From: JBHIKY01 sp042139015
Lineage (GTDB): Bacteria; Bacillota; Bacilli; Bacillales; Marinococcaceae
Direction of reading: 5' to 3'
DNA length: 64,000 nucleotides
Assembly: GCF_042139015.1 (NCBI RefSeq)
Contig: NZ_JBHIKY010000002.1
Span: 186,001 to 250,000 of the forward strand
How positions within the stretch are numbered: the stretch's first letter is position 1; every line of letters begins with the position of its first letter. The position numbers and the translations under genes are program-made. This document shows positions 48,532 through 58,377 of this stretch, in pieces. A model generated the notes under the pieces. The model was not told the DNA's origin, did not search any database, and worked only from the letters and a program-made list of their open reading frames with translations.

Positions 48532-51500
48532 TTATTGATCAAGCTCGATTAGCAAATCTCCTGATTCGATTGCGTCTCCATCCTTCACATGAACATTTCT
48601 GATTTCTGCGTCAAATGGCGCCTGAACGGTCGTTTCCATCTTCATAGCTTCTGTTATCATCAGATGGTCCCCTTTTGTTACCTTTTCGCCTTTTTTGACT
48701 AACGTTTTAATGACGGTACCCGGCATCGTGGCACCAATTTGATTCGGATCTGTTTTATCTACTTTCGGTCGTTCAATTATATTTGTTTTTACATTCTGGT
48801 CTTTAATCATAACTTCACGAGGCTGACCATTAAGTTCGAAATAAACAATTCTGTTTCCGTTATCCTGAGGCTTTGAAATCGAAATCAGTTTAACAATCAG
48901 AGTTTTTCCCTGCTCAATTTCTACTTCTATTTCTTCCCCAAGCCGCAGACCATAAAAGAAGGTTGGTGTGTCGAGTACTGAGACATCACCGAACTGTTCA
49001 CGGAATTTCTGAAATTCCATATAGACTTTCGGGTAAAGGGCATACGAAATCATATCATGGCTTGTCACCTGGCGGTCGAGCTGATTATACAGATCTTCTT
49101 TGATCTGCTGGAAGTCTGCTGGTTCCATGTTTTCACCAGGACGGTTCGTAATTGCCTCGCGACCTTTTAATATAACGCGCTGTAATTTTTCAGGGAAGCC
49201 CTGGTATGGCTGGCCTAAATATCCCTGGAACATTTCAACAACAGAGTCAGGGAAATCAAGGTTCTCGCCCTTTTCATACACATCCTCTTCATTTAAATCG
49301 TTTTGAACCATATAAAGCGCCATATCACCAACCACTTTTGAAGATGGGGTTACCTTGACCACATCACCGAACATGTCGTTCACGCGGCGGTACATCTTCT
49401 TTACTTCATTCCAGCGGTTACCGAGCCCTACTGCTTTAGCCTGCTGCTGAAGGTTGCTGTATTGTCCTCCAGGCATCTCGTGCATATATACCTCTGAGTG
49501 AGGAGCATTCATGCCGCTTTCAAACCCTTTGTAATACTTCCGGGTGTACTCCCAAAATTCACTTAGCTCCTCCATCGCTTTCACATCTATATTCGGCTCC
49601 CGGTCGGTACCTTTCACAGCATAATAGAGGGAATTTCCACTCGGCTGAGAAGTGAGACCGGCCATGGATCCAACGGCCACATCCACGATATCTACGCCCG
49701 CTTCGATCGCGCGGGTGTATTGAAGAATACCGTTACCGCTCGTATCATGTGTATGCAGATGGATCGGGATGTCAATCGAAGATTTCAGTTCCGAGATTAG
49801 CTGATAGGCTGCTTCAGGTTTAAGTACACCAGCCATATCCTTTATACCGAGTATGTGAGCACCTGCTTTCTCCAGCGCCACAGCCATATCTCTATAATAT
49901 TTCAAGTCATACTTGTCCCGCTTTGGATCAAGAATATCTCCTGTATAGCAGATGGCCGCTTCAGCAATCTTGTTGTTATTGCGGACTTCATCGATTGCAA
50001 GCTGCATGCCTTCGAGCCAGTTCAAGGAATCAAATATCCGGAAGACATCAATACCTGCCTCTGCTGATTTTTCCACGAACTCTTTGATGACATTGTCCGG
50101 GTAGTTTTTATAGCCTACTGCATTGGAAGCCCTCAACAGCATCTGCAGCAAGACGTTTGGCATTTTCTCACGAAGAACCATGAGACGTTCCCACGGATCC
50201 TCATGCAGAAAACGCATAGACACATCAAAGGTCGCTCCACCCCACATTTCCGAAGAAAATAAGTTAGGAAGCATTCTTGCCGTCGGCTCTGCTATTTTCT
50301 TAAGATCATTTGTCCTGAAGCGTGTCGCAAGCAGGGATTGGTGGGCGTCACGGAAAGTGGTATCAGTCAGAAGAACTTCATTTTGTTCCTTGACCCACTC
50401 AGCCAGCCCTTCCGGTCCTCTTTCATCTAGGATCTGTTTTGTCCCGCTTGGAACTGCCTCACTTTTCTTTACTTTTGGAACACGAGGATTATCAAATATC
50501 GGCTTCTTCTCGCCCTCAAGGCCGGGATATCCATTTACAATCGTTTCACCGATAAAGGAAAGCATTTTTGTACCGCGGTCCTTCCGTTTTGGAAAAACAA
50601 ACAATTCAGGAGAAGAGTCAATAAATGACGTATTATATTTACCTGATAAGAAATCCTCATGCTGAACGACATTTTCAAGAAATGCAATATTTGTTTTAAT
50701 GCCCCGGATTCTAAATTCACGAAGGTTTCGGAGCATTTTTACCGCTGCTCCTTCAAACGTCAAAGACCAGGTGGAGACTTTTACGAGCAGGGAATCATAA
50801 TGCGGTGTGATGACTGCACCCTGAAAGCCATTGCCGGCGTCGAGACGGACTCCAAAACCGCCGCTTGACCGGTAAGCCATGATCTTTCCTGTGTCCGGCA
50901 TAAATTGATTGGCAGGATCCTCGGTTGTTACTCTGGATTGAATCGCATAGCCAAGTGTAAAGATATCCTTTTGCTTTGGAATAGCAAGAGTTCCACCATG
51001 CAGCGACTGCCCGTCTGCTACATGAAGCTGCGTCTGAACAATATCAACACCGGTAATCATTTCGGTAATTGTATGCTCTACCTGAATACGTGGGTTTACT
51101 TCAATAAAATAAAATTCTCCATCTGGATTTACCAGAAATTCTACGGTACCCGCATTTATATATTTGATTTTTTCAGCGAGCTGAACGGCTGCTTCACAAA
51201 TTTTTTCGCGGAGATCATCTGATAGTGATACACTAGGTGCGATCTCTACGACTTTCTGGTGGCGTCGTTGAACTGAGCAGTCCCGTTCGTATAAATGAAC
51301 TATATTTCCCTCTTTGTCACCAAGAATCTGCACTTCAATGTGCTTTGGGTTTTCAATGAATTTTTCGACATACACTTCATCGTTTCCAAAAGAGGACTTT
51401 GCCTCTGATTTCGCGCGGTTATAAGATTCCTCTACTTCATCTTCGCTGCGGACAATTCGCATACCTCTGCCGCCGCCGCCAAGAGAGGCTTTTATAATAA

Positions 51501-51981
51501 ATGGAAATCCATGTTCTTCAGAAAATTGTTTGATTTCATCGAGACCATCTACAGGACCGTCACTTCCAGGAATGACTGGAAGGTCTGCACTTATTGCTGT
51601 CTCTCTTGCTTTGACCTTATCTCCGAACATCCTTAAATGTTCAGTTCCCGGCCCGATAAAAATAATACCTTCTTCCTCGCAGCGCTGGGCAAATTCAAGG
51701 TTTTCAGACAGAAAGCCATAACCTGGATGAATCGCGTCCACGTTATTTATTTTAGCTGTTTCAATAATGCTCTCAATATCAAGGTAAGCATCGATCGGCT
51801 TTTTTCCTTCGCCAATCAGATAGGCTTCATCAGCTTTATAGCGGTGAAACGCACCCGTATCCTCTTTGGAATATACTGCTACTGTGCGGATATGTAATTC
51901 TGTACACGCACGAAAAATGCGGATCGCTATTTCTCCCCGGTTCGCGACAAGAACCTTTTTAATGTTTTCTAATCCGTTCAT
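48532..51981 (-). CDS. pycA: Pyruvate carboxylase
   Basis: Biotin enzyme that refills the TCA cycle by carboxylating pyruvate to oxaloacetate. 1149 aa. Domains in order: biotin carboxylase (about 1-455, KASLGGGGRGMR ATP loop, EVNPRIQVEHTITE), carboxyltransferase (about 530-800, TTFRDAHQSLLATR with metal ligands, HLHTHDTSGNG), tetramerisation/PC C-terminal domain, and BCCP with the biotinyl Lys in ITEAMKMETT (near 1112). ATG at 51981 follows AAGGAGGAATAATC. Its biotin supply (bioB) and a probable activator (DarB) are encoded in the same window. In B. subtilis ftsW is directly upstream; here it is not. Confidence 0.97.
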   Translation of the reverse strand: MNGLENIKKVLVANRGEIAIRIFRACTELHIRTVAVYSKEDTGAFHRYKADEAYLIGEGKKPIDAYLDIESIIETAKINNVDAIHPGYGFLSENLEFAQRCEEEGIIFIGPGTEHLRMFGDKVKARETAISADLPVIPGSDGPVDGLDEIKQFSEEHGFPFIIKASLGGGGRGMRIVRSEDEVEESYNRAKSEAKSSFGNDEVYVEKFIENPKHIEVQILGDKEGNIVHLYERDCSVQRRHQKVVEIAPSVSLSDDLREKICEAAVQLAEKIKYINAGTVEFLVNPDGEFYFIEVNPRIQVEHTITEMITGVDIVQTQLHVADGQSLHGGTLAIPKQKDIFTLGYAIQSRVTTEDPANQFMPDTGKIMAYRSSGGFGVRLDAGNGFQGAVITPHYDSLLVKVSTWSLTFEGAAVKMLRNLREFRIRGIKTNIAFLENVVQHEDFLSGKYNTSFIDSSPELFVFPKRKDRGTKMLSFIGETIVNGYPGLEGEKKPIFDNPRVPKVKKSEAVPSGTKQILDERGPEGLAEWVKEQNEVLLTDTTFRDAHQSLLATRFRTNDLKKIAEPTARMLPNLFSSEMWGGATFDVSMRFLHEDPWERLMVLREKMPNVLLQMLLRASNAVGYKNYPDNVIKEFVEKSAEAGIDVFRIFDSLNWLEGMQLAIDEVRNNNKIAEAAICYTGDILDPKRDKYDLKYYRDMAVALEKAGAHILGIKDMAGVLKPEAAYQLISELKSSIDIPIHLHTHDTSGNGILQYTRAIEAGVDIVDVAVGSMAGLTSQPSGNSLYYAVKGTDREPNIDVKAMEELSEFWEYTRKYYKGFESGMNAPHSEVYMHEMPGGQYSNLQQQAKAVGLGNRWNEVKKMYRRVNDMFGDVVKVTPSSKVVGDMALYMVQNDLNEEDVYEKGENLDFPDSVVEMFQGYLGQPYQGFPEKLQRVILKGREAITNRPGENMEPADFQQIKEDLYNQLDRQVTSHDMISYALYPKVYMEFQKFREQFGDVSVLDTPTFFYGLRLGEEIEVEIEQGKTLIVKLISISKPQDNGNRIVYFELNGQPREVMIKDQNVKTNIIERPKVDKTDPNQIGATMPGTVIKTLVKKGEKVTKGDHLMITEAMKMETTVQAPFDAEIRNVHVKDGDAIESGDLLIELDQ

Positions 51982-52399
51982 GATTATTCCTCCTTGGTAT
52001 AGTTACTCTCCACTCGTCAGTATGAATCTTGAGCTTATATCTCTTGCTCTGTTATGTTTACTGACAATTCGAAATATATTTTATCATACCATTTCTACAT
52101 CAACTGTCAAAATTTTTAGAGTGATTCGTTTCAACAATTATTTCTTTACCCACACTTTAAATAGGATAAAACAGGAGAGGAAATGAGTAATTAATATTTA
52201 TTTATACTTCTCAGCGTGTATCATTTATATAACTGAAGGATAAAAAGTAATTTTGGAGATTATCTCTCATTACGTGGATTATACAATAATCATGTTTCAG
52301 TTACGGTGAAAAAAATTATAAAAAAAATCTCTTTGAATGAATTTCATACGTCAATTTCAGAACTAATAATGCGAATATTGACAGGCATTTTCCCTATAT

Positions 52400-52560
52400 C
52401 ACTCGATTTTCGCTTCAGGTGAACGCTTTCCGTGGGCTTGGCCTTAGCACAGGAGTTCCGATATTTACATGCATGACAGGGAATTCGGCTGCCTTTTCGG
52501 CCGATAGCGGAACCAGTGTCCGAAAGGCCAGCTGTGGCTTCTAGAGGACGATTTTTTAGA
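52400..52560. repeat. Mosaic repeat R6 in the pycA-ylaN gap
   Basis: The stretch CGCTTCAGGTGAACGCTTTC and CGTGGGCTTGGCC reads as a reverse-strand relative of the CGGAAAGCGTCC core of R2/R4. A hairpin GCTGCCTTTTCGG/CCGAAAGGCCAGC lies at 52488-52532. The whole gap 51982-52670 (689 bp) has no open frame; only this repeat, the ylaN terminator and AT-rich sequence upstream of pycA are seen. Confidence 0.5.
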
Positions 52561-52633
52561 ATCCCTGCGCTGAAGATTCAACATTATTTTCTGATTTTCC
52601 GAGTGTAAGCCGCACCATTTAGATTTTTTCACG

Positions 52634-52670
52634 AAAAAAACCAAGCTACTCATTATGAATAGCCTGGTTT
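52634..52670 (-). terminator. Terminator of ylaN
   Basis: AACCAGGCTATTC and GAGTAGCTTGGTT arms pair with two mismatches; TTTTTTT follows on the minus strand, directly after the ylaN stop. Confidence 0.8.
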
Positions 52671-52952
52671 TTATTTTCCTACGGTGGCTTCGTGAAGAGA
52701 AGCAAGCCTCCGTTCTAATTCAAAGAGGATCTGTTTGCCAGTTGCCTCATCTATTAAATTTAAACGGATAGCAAAATCAATTTCACGGGACAAGCCAAAC
52801 ATCTGTGTATCCAGAACCTCTTCATAAAGAGGGCACTGGGGCATCGTAAGATTATCCATTTGTACTTCGATCAATTTCCGGATCTTTTCTGCGTCGGCTT
52901 TGAGAAGGGCGTATGCTTTTTCGCTATGTTCAGTTGCCGCCTTTACGCTCAA
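52671..52952 (-). CDS. ylaN: YlaN family protein (UPF0358)
   Basis: 93 aa all-helical protein, conserved in Bacillales. YlaN has been linked to iron homeostasis through interaction with Fur, and is needed under iron limitation. TTG at 52952 follows GGAGGGATCACC. The conserved core is LTMPQCPLYEEVLDTQMFG (residues about 35-53) and SREIDFAIRL. It lies 91 bp downstream of glsA. Confidence 0.93.
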   Translation of the reverse strand: MSVKAATEHSEKAYALLKADAEKIRKLIEVQMDNLTMPQCPLYEEVLDTQMFGLSREIDFAIRLNLIDEATGKQILFELERRLASLHEATVGK

Positions 52953-53043
52953 GGTGATCCCTCCTACTAGTTAACTACCTGTATATATCTTAGCGGCTAT
53001 GAATAAAAAATGCAAGGTAAGACTTGTTAGCAAAATCCTACAC

Positions 53044-53973
53044 TTAAAATATACTCAGCTTTCTTCGTTCTGCGAGTGTTTCTAGTAGTTTTACTCCGCC
53101 CGCACTGTTTCCTTTTTCATCCAGCGGAGGACTTACAATGCCAATCCCCGTGCCGTCCGGAAGCGCACTGACAAGTGCTCCTGATATACCACTCTTAGTC
53201 GGGATACCTGCTTTGATGGCAAACTCTCCACTTGCGTTATACATGCCGCATGTCACCATGAACGTTTTAACAATTCTTGCGATGCGCGGTGGAATAATCG
53301 ATCGTCCAGTTGCGGGATCATTTCCGTTTCTTCCAATGACACTTCCGATTTTTGCCAGATCCCTGCAGGTTACACGCAGTGCGCACTGTTTTATATATAC
53401 TTCAAGAAGCTCCTCCATATTCCCATGAACGACTCCGTGACTTTTCATGTAATGGCACAGCGCCAGGTTTAAATCTGCGTGTTCAAGCTCAGACTGAGCG
53501 GTCTCTTCGCAAATATTGATTGAAGTATTCTCGGTAAGCTCATGTACAAATGCCAGCAGCCTTCCCAATTTTTCTTCCGTTGAATTTCCAGCGAGAAGGC
53601 TTGTCACTGCCAGCGCTCCTGCATTGATCATAGGGTTCATCGGTCGGGAAGGCCTGCCTTCCTCCAGTGCCTGCAGAGTATAAAATGGATCTCCGGAAGG
53701 TTCCATTCCGACTTTTTGAAATACTGCCTCTTCCCCCTTATCCATCAAAGCAAGAGCAAGACTGATAATTTTTGACACACTCTGCAGCGTAAAAGGTTCT
53801 TCTACTTCCCCTGCAGTAATCGTTTTCTCACCGTTACAGACAACACAGCCAAACAGCCCGGGATCCGCTTTTTTCAGCGCCGGTATGTAATCAGGTATTT
53901 TTCCGTTCCGTGCCGCAAATCTGCATGATTGTACCAGCTGGCGGAGCTCATGTTCTTCCATCACGATTGCCAT
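53044..53973 (-). CDS. glsA: Glutaminase
   Basis: Serine-dependent glutaminase of the beta-lactamase fold that converts glutamine to glutamate and ammonia. 309 aa. The active site SxxK is SVSK in FTLQSVSKIISLAL (near residue 62), NPMINAGALAV (near 112) and the GIPTKSGISG segment (near 256) are typical. ATG at 53973 follows AAAAAGGAGTAGG. It corresponds to YlaM/GlsA2 of B. subtilis by position. Confidence 0.94.
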   Translation of the reverse strand: MAIVMEEHELRQLVQSCRFAARNGKIPDYIPALKKADPGLFGCVVCNGEKTITAGEVEEPFTLQSVSKIISLALALMDKGEEAVFQKVGMEPSGDPFYTLQALEEGRPSRPMNPMINAGALAVTSLLAGNSTEEKLGRLLAFVHELTENTSINICEETAQSELEHADLNLALCHYMKSHGVVHGNMEELLEVYIKQCALRVTCRDLAKIGSVIGRNGNDPATGRSIIPPRIARIVKTFMVTCGMYNASGEFAIKAGIPTKSGISGALVSALPDGTGIGIVSPPLDEKGNSAGGVKLLETLAERRKLSIF

Positions 53974-54169
53974 GATCCTACTCCTTTTTAATAGGTAGTT
54001 TCCACATGTGCTTTCATTCTCATACAGATATAATTTTATGATAGGATAATGGAAGCAAAGTATTTAGATAAAATTGAGTCCTTGTAAGTGCACAGTGATG
54101 CCCGCGCCGCACCGAGTCAGGCGCCGCGTAAATAAGGTCTATAAAGGAATTATTTGAGGAGGATGCAAA

Positions 54170-54673
54170 GTGGAATTTATCGTATTTATTTCCGGACGGG
54201 TCCGATATCCAATTACTATTGACCCGACGGTATGGATATTTGACGAAAGAAAAGTGGATCTGACCACTTACTTTGATCAGGACAACAGTGAAGAAGCAGA
54301 GCTTGAGCGCTACACGAAAGCAATATCTAAACAATGGGACAAAGAAATTACGGAGGGATCGCAGGCTCCGAAAAAAAATCCTACGAATGAGGTGCGCTCT
54401 AAAAAAGAACAGTTGATTCACGGCACCTTTGGGATACCGTTCCGACCTTTTATAGAAAATGCGGAACCTGAAGACGGGGCGGAAAAGGTAGTCATTCAGA
54501 CTTCTGAAGGAGCGGAGCATATCGTCGCGCTGGAGCAGGCAAAAAGGTTTATAATTGGCTTTTCATATGACGGCCAGCCTCTCCGTGAAACTGGACCGAT
54601 TCACGTATACAATGGTGATGGGAGCGACAGAGAAAATCCGATTCGATTTGTAACAGGATTTAAATTAGCATAG
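54170..54673 (+). CDS. ylaL: YlaL-like protein, unknown function
   Basis: 167 aa protein. GTG at 54170 follows GAGGAGGATGCAAA. The N-terminal VRYPITIDPTVWIFDERKVDL (residues about 10-30) followed by a charged middle region and GTFGIPFRPFIENAEP is what I recall of the YlaL family; no catalytic motif is evident. The call rests mainly on its position between glsA and ylaK, in the orientation opposite to both. Confidence 0.7.
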   Translation: MEFIVFISGRVRYPITIDPTVWIFDERKVDLTTYFDQDNSEEAELERYTKAISKQWDKEITEGSQAPKKNPTNEVRSKKEQLIHGTFGIPFRPFIENAEPEDGAEKVVIQTSEGAEHIVALEQAKRFIIGFSYDGQPLRETGPIHVYNGDGSDRENPIRFVTGFKLA

Positions 54674-54699
54674 AGAACAGTCAGAGGTAACACTAAATA

Positions 54700-54965
54700 C
54701 AGCCCGTGACTAAATACCTCTCGACCAAGTCCTGTTGCCAACATCGACACTAGCACGTCCGGTGCGTCGAGGAACAGCACGAGTCTCAAGACTCCACAGG
54801 CAGTGTTCTTTCTGCCGAGGAGGCTTGAGCCGTTCCCGTGGAAAACGAAGCGTTTTGACGGAGCACATATTGAAAACCCATAATGAACAGATAATCCAGA
54901 CAGATTCATTAGAATCGTCTGGATTTTGCAATAAATAATTTACTTTTGTCCCAGCCTCTCACTTA
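54700..54965. repeat. Mosaic repeat R3
   Basis: The right part (54846-54957) is nearly the same as R1 36741-36851, and 54731-54770 matches R2 (GCCAACATCGACACTAGCAC). The right end TTTTGTCCCAGCCTC is the mirror of the GAGGCTGG left end of R2. Contains the ATCCAGACAGATTC/GAATCGTCTGGAT hairpin. It fills the 360 bp gap between ylaL and ylaK, with no open frame. Confidence 0.75.
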
Positions 54966-55032
54966 TTTTGGTGTGAATTTGACCACCAGTGCGGGAGCTG
55001 AACCATCAGAGGCTGTTGAGCCGGCTCATTTC

Positions 55033-56361
55033 TTATAATAAATCTGCTGCCAACTGGGCAAGGCCGGAGCGCTCTCCCTTTTCAAGCTTTACATGCCCGC
55101 TGATTGCTTGATCTTTAAAAGTTTCCACAATATAGGCGAGACCATTATTTAATTCATCGAGATACGGGTGGTCAATCTGTGCCGGGTCCCCCATGAGGAC
55201 TATTTTACTACCTTCCCCTACTCTTGTTAAAATGGTCTTCACTTCGTGTTTTGTTAAATTTTGTGCTTCGTCAATAATAATAAACTGGTCCGGTATGCTT
55301 CGGCCGCGGATATAGGTCAGTGCTTCTACTTGAATAGATCCCATCCCGGCAAGAATTTGATCAAGCTCTCCCGGTTTATTTGCATTAAACAGATACTCTA
55401 GATTATCATAAACCGGCTGCATCCAGGGGCGCAGTTTTTCTTCTTTTTCTCCGGGCAGATAGCCGATATCCTTTCCCATTGGAACGACTGGCCTTGCCAC
55501 TAAAAGCTTATTATACCGGCCCATATCCTCCGTCTGCAAAAGCCCGGCAGCCAGAGACAGTAGTGTTTTTCCCGTGCCGGCTTTTCCCGTCAGTGTGACG
55601 AGCGGGATGTCTTCACGCAGAAGCAGTTCGATGGCCATTTTTTGCTCTACATTTCTCGGCTTGATGCCCCAGACATGCTCAGGGTCGGTTACGAACGGCT
55701 TGACCATTTTTCCGGTTTTGTCGACCTTGGCAAGAGCAGATGAAGACCCTCCCAGTGCATCCTTCATAATGACAAATTGATGAGGATAAAGCCTTTCCTT
55801 CCCAAGTTCCATGACTGGAAGTTCATGCTGCTTATAATAATTATTCATGACATCCGGAGTGACCTCCAGCTGAAGTCTTCCTTTATAAATATTATCGTAT
55901 TCAGTGACACGGTCGCTTAAAAAATCCTCTGCGTGGATGCCCAGTGCATCTGCTTTGACACGGACGAGCCCGTCCTTACTGACAATGATTACTTTTTTGG
56001 GATTTTCTCTGCCTTCCTGTTCTTTTTGCAGGTTCATTGCAACGGCCAGGATGCGGTTGTCATTTGTCATCTCCATAAATGTTTCTTTTAAATAGTGATA
56101 GGAGCGGTGATTTAATTCCACTCTCACCGTTCCACCGTCTTTGAGAACAACTCCTTCGTGAAGTTTACCTAGATGACGGAGTCCATCTAATATTTTTGCC
56201 GTTTGCCGTGCATTTCGGCCAATTTCATCCATATATCTCTTTTTACTGTCCATTTCTTCTAGTACTACGGCAGGTATGACGACTTCATTGTCTTCAAAAT
56301 GAAAGATCGCCCGGGGATCCTGCAGGAGAACATTTGTGTCTATCACATATATTTTTGTCAA
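55033..56361 (-). CDS. ylaK: PIN domain-PhoH ATPase (YlaK, PhoH2-like)
   Basis: 442 aa fusion of an N-terminal PIN ribonuclease domain (IYVIDTNVLLQDP with the first Asp, residues 3-15; MDSKKRYMDEIGRNAR) and a C-terminal PhoH ATPase (Walker A LTGKAGTGKTLLSLA near 255, Walker B FIIIDEAQNLT near 352). Such PhoH2 proteins are ATP-dependent RNA helicase/RNases. TTG at 56361 is chosen because GGGGGAAATCCT is upstream; an ATG 8 codons earlier precedes that site. It is monocistronic. Confidence 0.93.
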   Translation of the reverse strand: MTKIYVIDTNVLLQDPRAIFHFEDNEVVIPAVVLEEMDSKKRYMDEIGRNARQTAKILDGLRHLGKLHEGVVLKDGGTVRVELNHRSYHYLKETFMEMTNDNRILAVAMNLQKEQEGRENPKKVIIVSKDGLVRVKADALGIHAEDFLSDRVTEYDNIYKGRLQLEVTPDVMNNYYKQHELPVMELGKERLYPHQFVIMKDALGGSSSALAKVDKTGKMVKPFVTDPEHVWGIKPRNVEQKMAIELLLREDIPLVTLTGKAGTGKTLLSLAAGLLQTEDMGRYNKLLVARPVVPMGKDIGYLPGEKEEKLRPWMQPVYDNLEYLFNANKPGELDQILAGMGSIQVEALTYIRGRSIPDQFIIIDEAQNLTKHEVKTILTRVGEGSKIVLMGDPAQIDHPYLDELNNGLAYIVETFKDQAISGHVKLEKGERSGLAQLAADLL

Positions 56362-56522
56362 AGGATTTCCCCCTATTTTCCGCATAAGCTCTCTCTAAGC
56401 TTGTTCTATAGAAAGTGCTGGTACGGAGAATAAAATAAATACTGCTTTCTTTTTCTTATGCGTAAGGAAGATGGATATTGCGTAATTGTGGCTTACTTTT
56501 ATAAATTGATGAAAGAACCCAG

Positions 56523-56565
56523 AAAAAATGGGCTTCCAGGTGACAATCCCGGACTAAGCCCTTTT
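56523..56565 (-). terminator. Terminator of the PNPOx-family gene
   Basis: GGGCTT/AAGCCC main arms with an inner TCC/GGA pairing, and TTTTTTC after it on the minus strand. It overlaps the last codons of the gene. Confidence 0.65.
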
Positions 56566-57009
56566 TAACGCATTCATAACTTGACTATCCAGTTTTGCCG
56601 CTGCTTCAGCGTCATACATTTTTTCGTAATCAGGCTCTGCGGTCATTTTGCCGCCATAAAACATAATATCGCGCACTTCAATGACTTCGGTCTCAATTAA
56701 TGCAAGCTTAATCGGAACATCAGACATTTTTTCTTCAAATATTCTTCCCCTGCCGGAAATGGCATAGGTAGATCCTTTACAGATTACCGTTAGTACAATC
56801 TGGTCATTCGCCTTAATGTCTTCCACAAGTCTTGAGCGGTTATCGATGGAAAATCGTATCTGCTTATCACCAATGGCATACACCCAGGAAATTGCCCGGA
56901 CTGCCGGACCGCCTGTTTCATGATCTACAGTAGATACCGCGACATACCTTTCCTGCTGCAAATATGTCTGCAGCTCCGTACTTAATGAAGTTTCTACTCT
57001 GTTTGCCAT
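56554..57009 (-). CDS. Pyridoxamine 5'-phosphate oxidase-fold protein
   Basis: 151 aa split-barrel flavin-binding fold protein. Visible are QQERYVAVSTVDHETGGPAVRAISWVYAI (residues about 19-47) and an RLVEDIKANDQIVLTVI strand pair. It is too short to be a true PNPOx and lacks that enzyme's substrate residues; relatives bind FMN or F420, or heme. It starts with ATG 57009 after GGAGGTCAGGAC. It sits where B. subtilis has ylaJ. Confidence 0.8.
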   Translation of the reverse strand: MANRVETSLSTELQTYLQQERYVAVSTVDHETGGPAVRAISWVYAIGDKQIRFSIDNRSRLVEDIKANDQIVLTVICKGSTYAISGRGRIFEEKMSDVPIKLALIETEVIEVRDIMFYGGKMTAEPDYEKMYDAEAAAKLDSQVMNALKRA

Positions 57010-57212
57010 GTCCTGACCTCCTGTCCCGTAACTTTAAAGCCCAAAGCTGCCTGGTTCTTATGACAGCTCTTATTTAAATAATACGACATAATACCGTAAA
57101 AATCCTTTCCCCATATTTATTTTTTCTATTTTTGTCCCCATTCATACGTTACATTTAACATGTTATACTAAAATGGCATGTTCGCCCTATGTGACATTGG
57201 AGTGTGAAAACA

Positions 57213-57413
57213 ATGAAGGTAAAATGTGTCATTTGTGATACTATTAATGATTTAAATGATCGATCCCCCCAGGCAAAGAAGCTTCGTAATCGTCCAATTC
57301 ACACTTATATGTGTGAGGAATGCGAAGAACGAATTAAAGTACGAACCCAGGAAAGAAGGGATACCGGGCACTTTCATCTTTACCGGGATCCGAAAAAAGA
57401 CGATGACTGGTAA
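57213..57413 (+). CDS. ylaI: YlaI family zinc-ribbon protein (DUF2197)
   Basis: 66 aa protein with two CxxC pairs (VKCVICDTIN and YMCEECEERI), a probable zinc ribbon, with a basic core LRNRPIHTYMC. ATG at 57213 is preferred (GGAG 10 bases upstream); a GTG at 57204 touches that site. Function unknown; conserved in Bacillaceae next to ylaH/typA. Confidence 0.88.
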   Translation: MKVKCVICDTINDLNDRSPQAKKLRNRPIHTYMCEECEERIKVRTQERRDTGHFHLYRDPKKDDDW

Positions 57414-57440
57414 AGAATAAGTCCTTTAATACCTGATATA

Positions 57441-57475
57441 GAAGAGCCCTGGCGTGCAGCCGGGCTCTTTTTATA
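57441..57475 (+). terminator. Terminator of ylaI
   Basis: AGAGCCC and GGGCTCT form the stem; TTTTT follows on the plus strand. It also lies directly after the truncated phosphotransferase remnant on the other strand. Confidence 0.8.
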
Positions 57476-57484
57476 TTGTGTCCT

Positions 57485-57950
57485 TTATCCAGCGGTCCAC
57501 CCCGCCTTCGCAAGAACATCAGCAAAAGTTACTGCGTCCGTTTTCAGGGGTTTCCTCCATTCCGGAAGGAAATTCCGAATCAATGACTGCCCCCCTGCGA
57601 CGCTCCATAATGAAAAATTCTCTTCCTGCCACCGTTGAGTCCTCACAATACAAATACGGCCTGGGTGCCAGTGGAAATAAGGGATGCAGCGCCTTGAGAA
57701 CCTCACTTTCCCTTTTCATATTATGTGCTTTTTCTGCCACTGGACCGAGTGGCGGCCTCCTGAGAACAGCTTCCCAGGAGCCTTTCTTCAGAAGGTAGGT
57801 TAAATTAGAATGTCCGGATGGAAATTGCTCAATAGTTAGTGGATCTTCTGGTAGATCATTCAGGTGATTGTGAAGAAAATTTTCAAGCCGTGATACATTC
57901 AGCTCCTCCCCTTTGCGTACAGCAATGGTTTCGGGAGATTGACTATTCAT
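57485..57950 (-). pseudogene. Truncated phosphotransferase (APH/ACAD10-type) remnant
   Basis: The first 120 residues match the N-terminal half of the aminoglycoside-phosphotransferase-like proteins paired with acyl-CoA dehydrogenases: FPSGHSNLTYLL, AVLRRPPLGP, AHNMKRESEVLKAL and REFFIMERRRGAVI. The frame stops at 57519 after 143 residues, while intact relatives are about 340-350 aa and carry the catalytic HxDxxxxN and DxE later. Just past the break another frame reads TFADVLAKAGWTAG to 57485, which looks like leftover from a deleted middle part. The kinase active site is missing, so no activity is expected. It overlaps the thioesterase stop by 8 bp. Confidence 0.75.
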
Positions 57951-58362
57951 TATTTGAAACCTCCAATGTATCCTCCTTCATGTCTTCCAGCTTTTTTCTC
58001 ATATCATGCGGAATCTTTTCTGACTTCTCATTTTCAAAATTAAAATGAACGATGACTGCTTTTGCCTTTGCAATTAATCCTCTTTCACTTGAAATCTCAT
58101 GAGACAGTTCAAAACTCGAATTTCCGATTTGAGTTACTGTTGTTTTAATGTGCAGCGTTTCATCAAAATATGCCTGCTGGATATAGTCGCACGTGGTAGA
58201 AGCAAGAATAAACGGCCAGTCACTAATTTCCATGCTCGAGCCGAGTTGCCTGAAACATTCGACTCTTGCTTCTTCAAGGTAAATAAAATAACTGATGTTA
58301 CTAACGTGGCCCAGACCATCCGTTTCAAATACTCTGACCTTTACCTTCCATTCATGTGCCAT
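57943..58362 (-). CDS. Acyl-CoA thioesterase, YbgC/4-hydroxybenzoyl-CoA type
   Basis: 139 aa hotdog-fold thioesterase. The catalytic Asp region reads VRVFETDGLGHVSNISYFIYLEEAR (residues about 9-33), with Asp-Gly-Leu-Gly-His in place of the common DxxGHVNN. It probably releases free acids from acyl-CoA within the fatty-acid cassette. It is 15 bp behind the enoyl-CoA hydratase and overlaps the following pseudogene by 8 bp. Confidence 0.87.
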   Translation of the reverse strand: MAHEWKVKVRVFETDGLGHVSNISYFIYLEEARVECFRQLGSSMEISDWPFILASTTCDYIQQAYFDETLHIKTTVTQIGNSSFELSHEISSERGLIAKAKAVIVHFNFENEKSEKIPHDMRKKLEDMKEDTLEVSNNE

Positions 58363-58377
58363 TATTATGTCCCCTTT

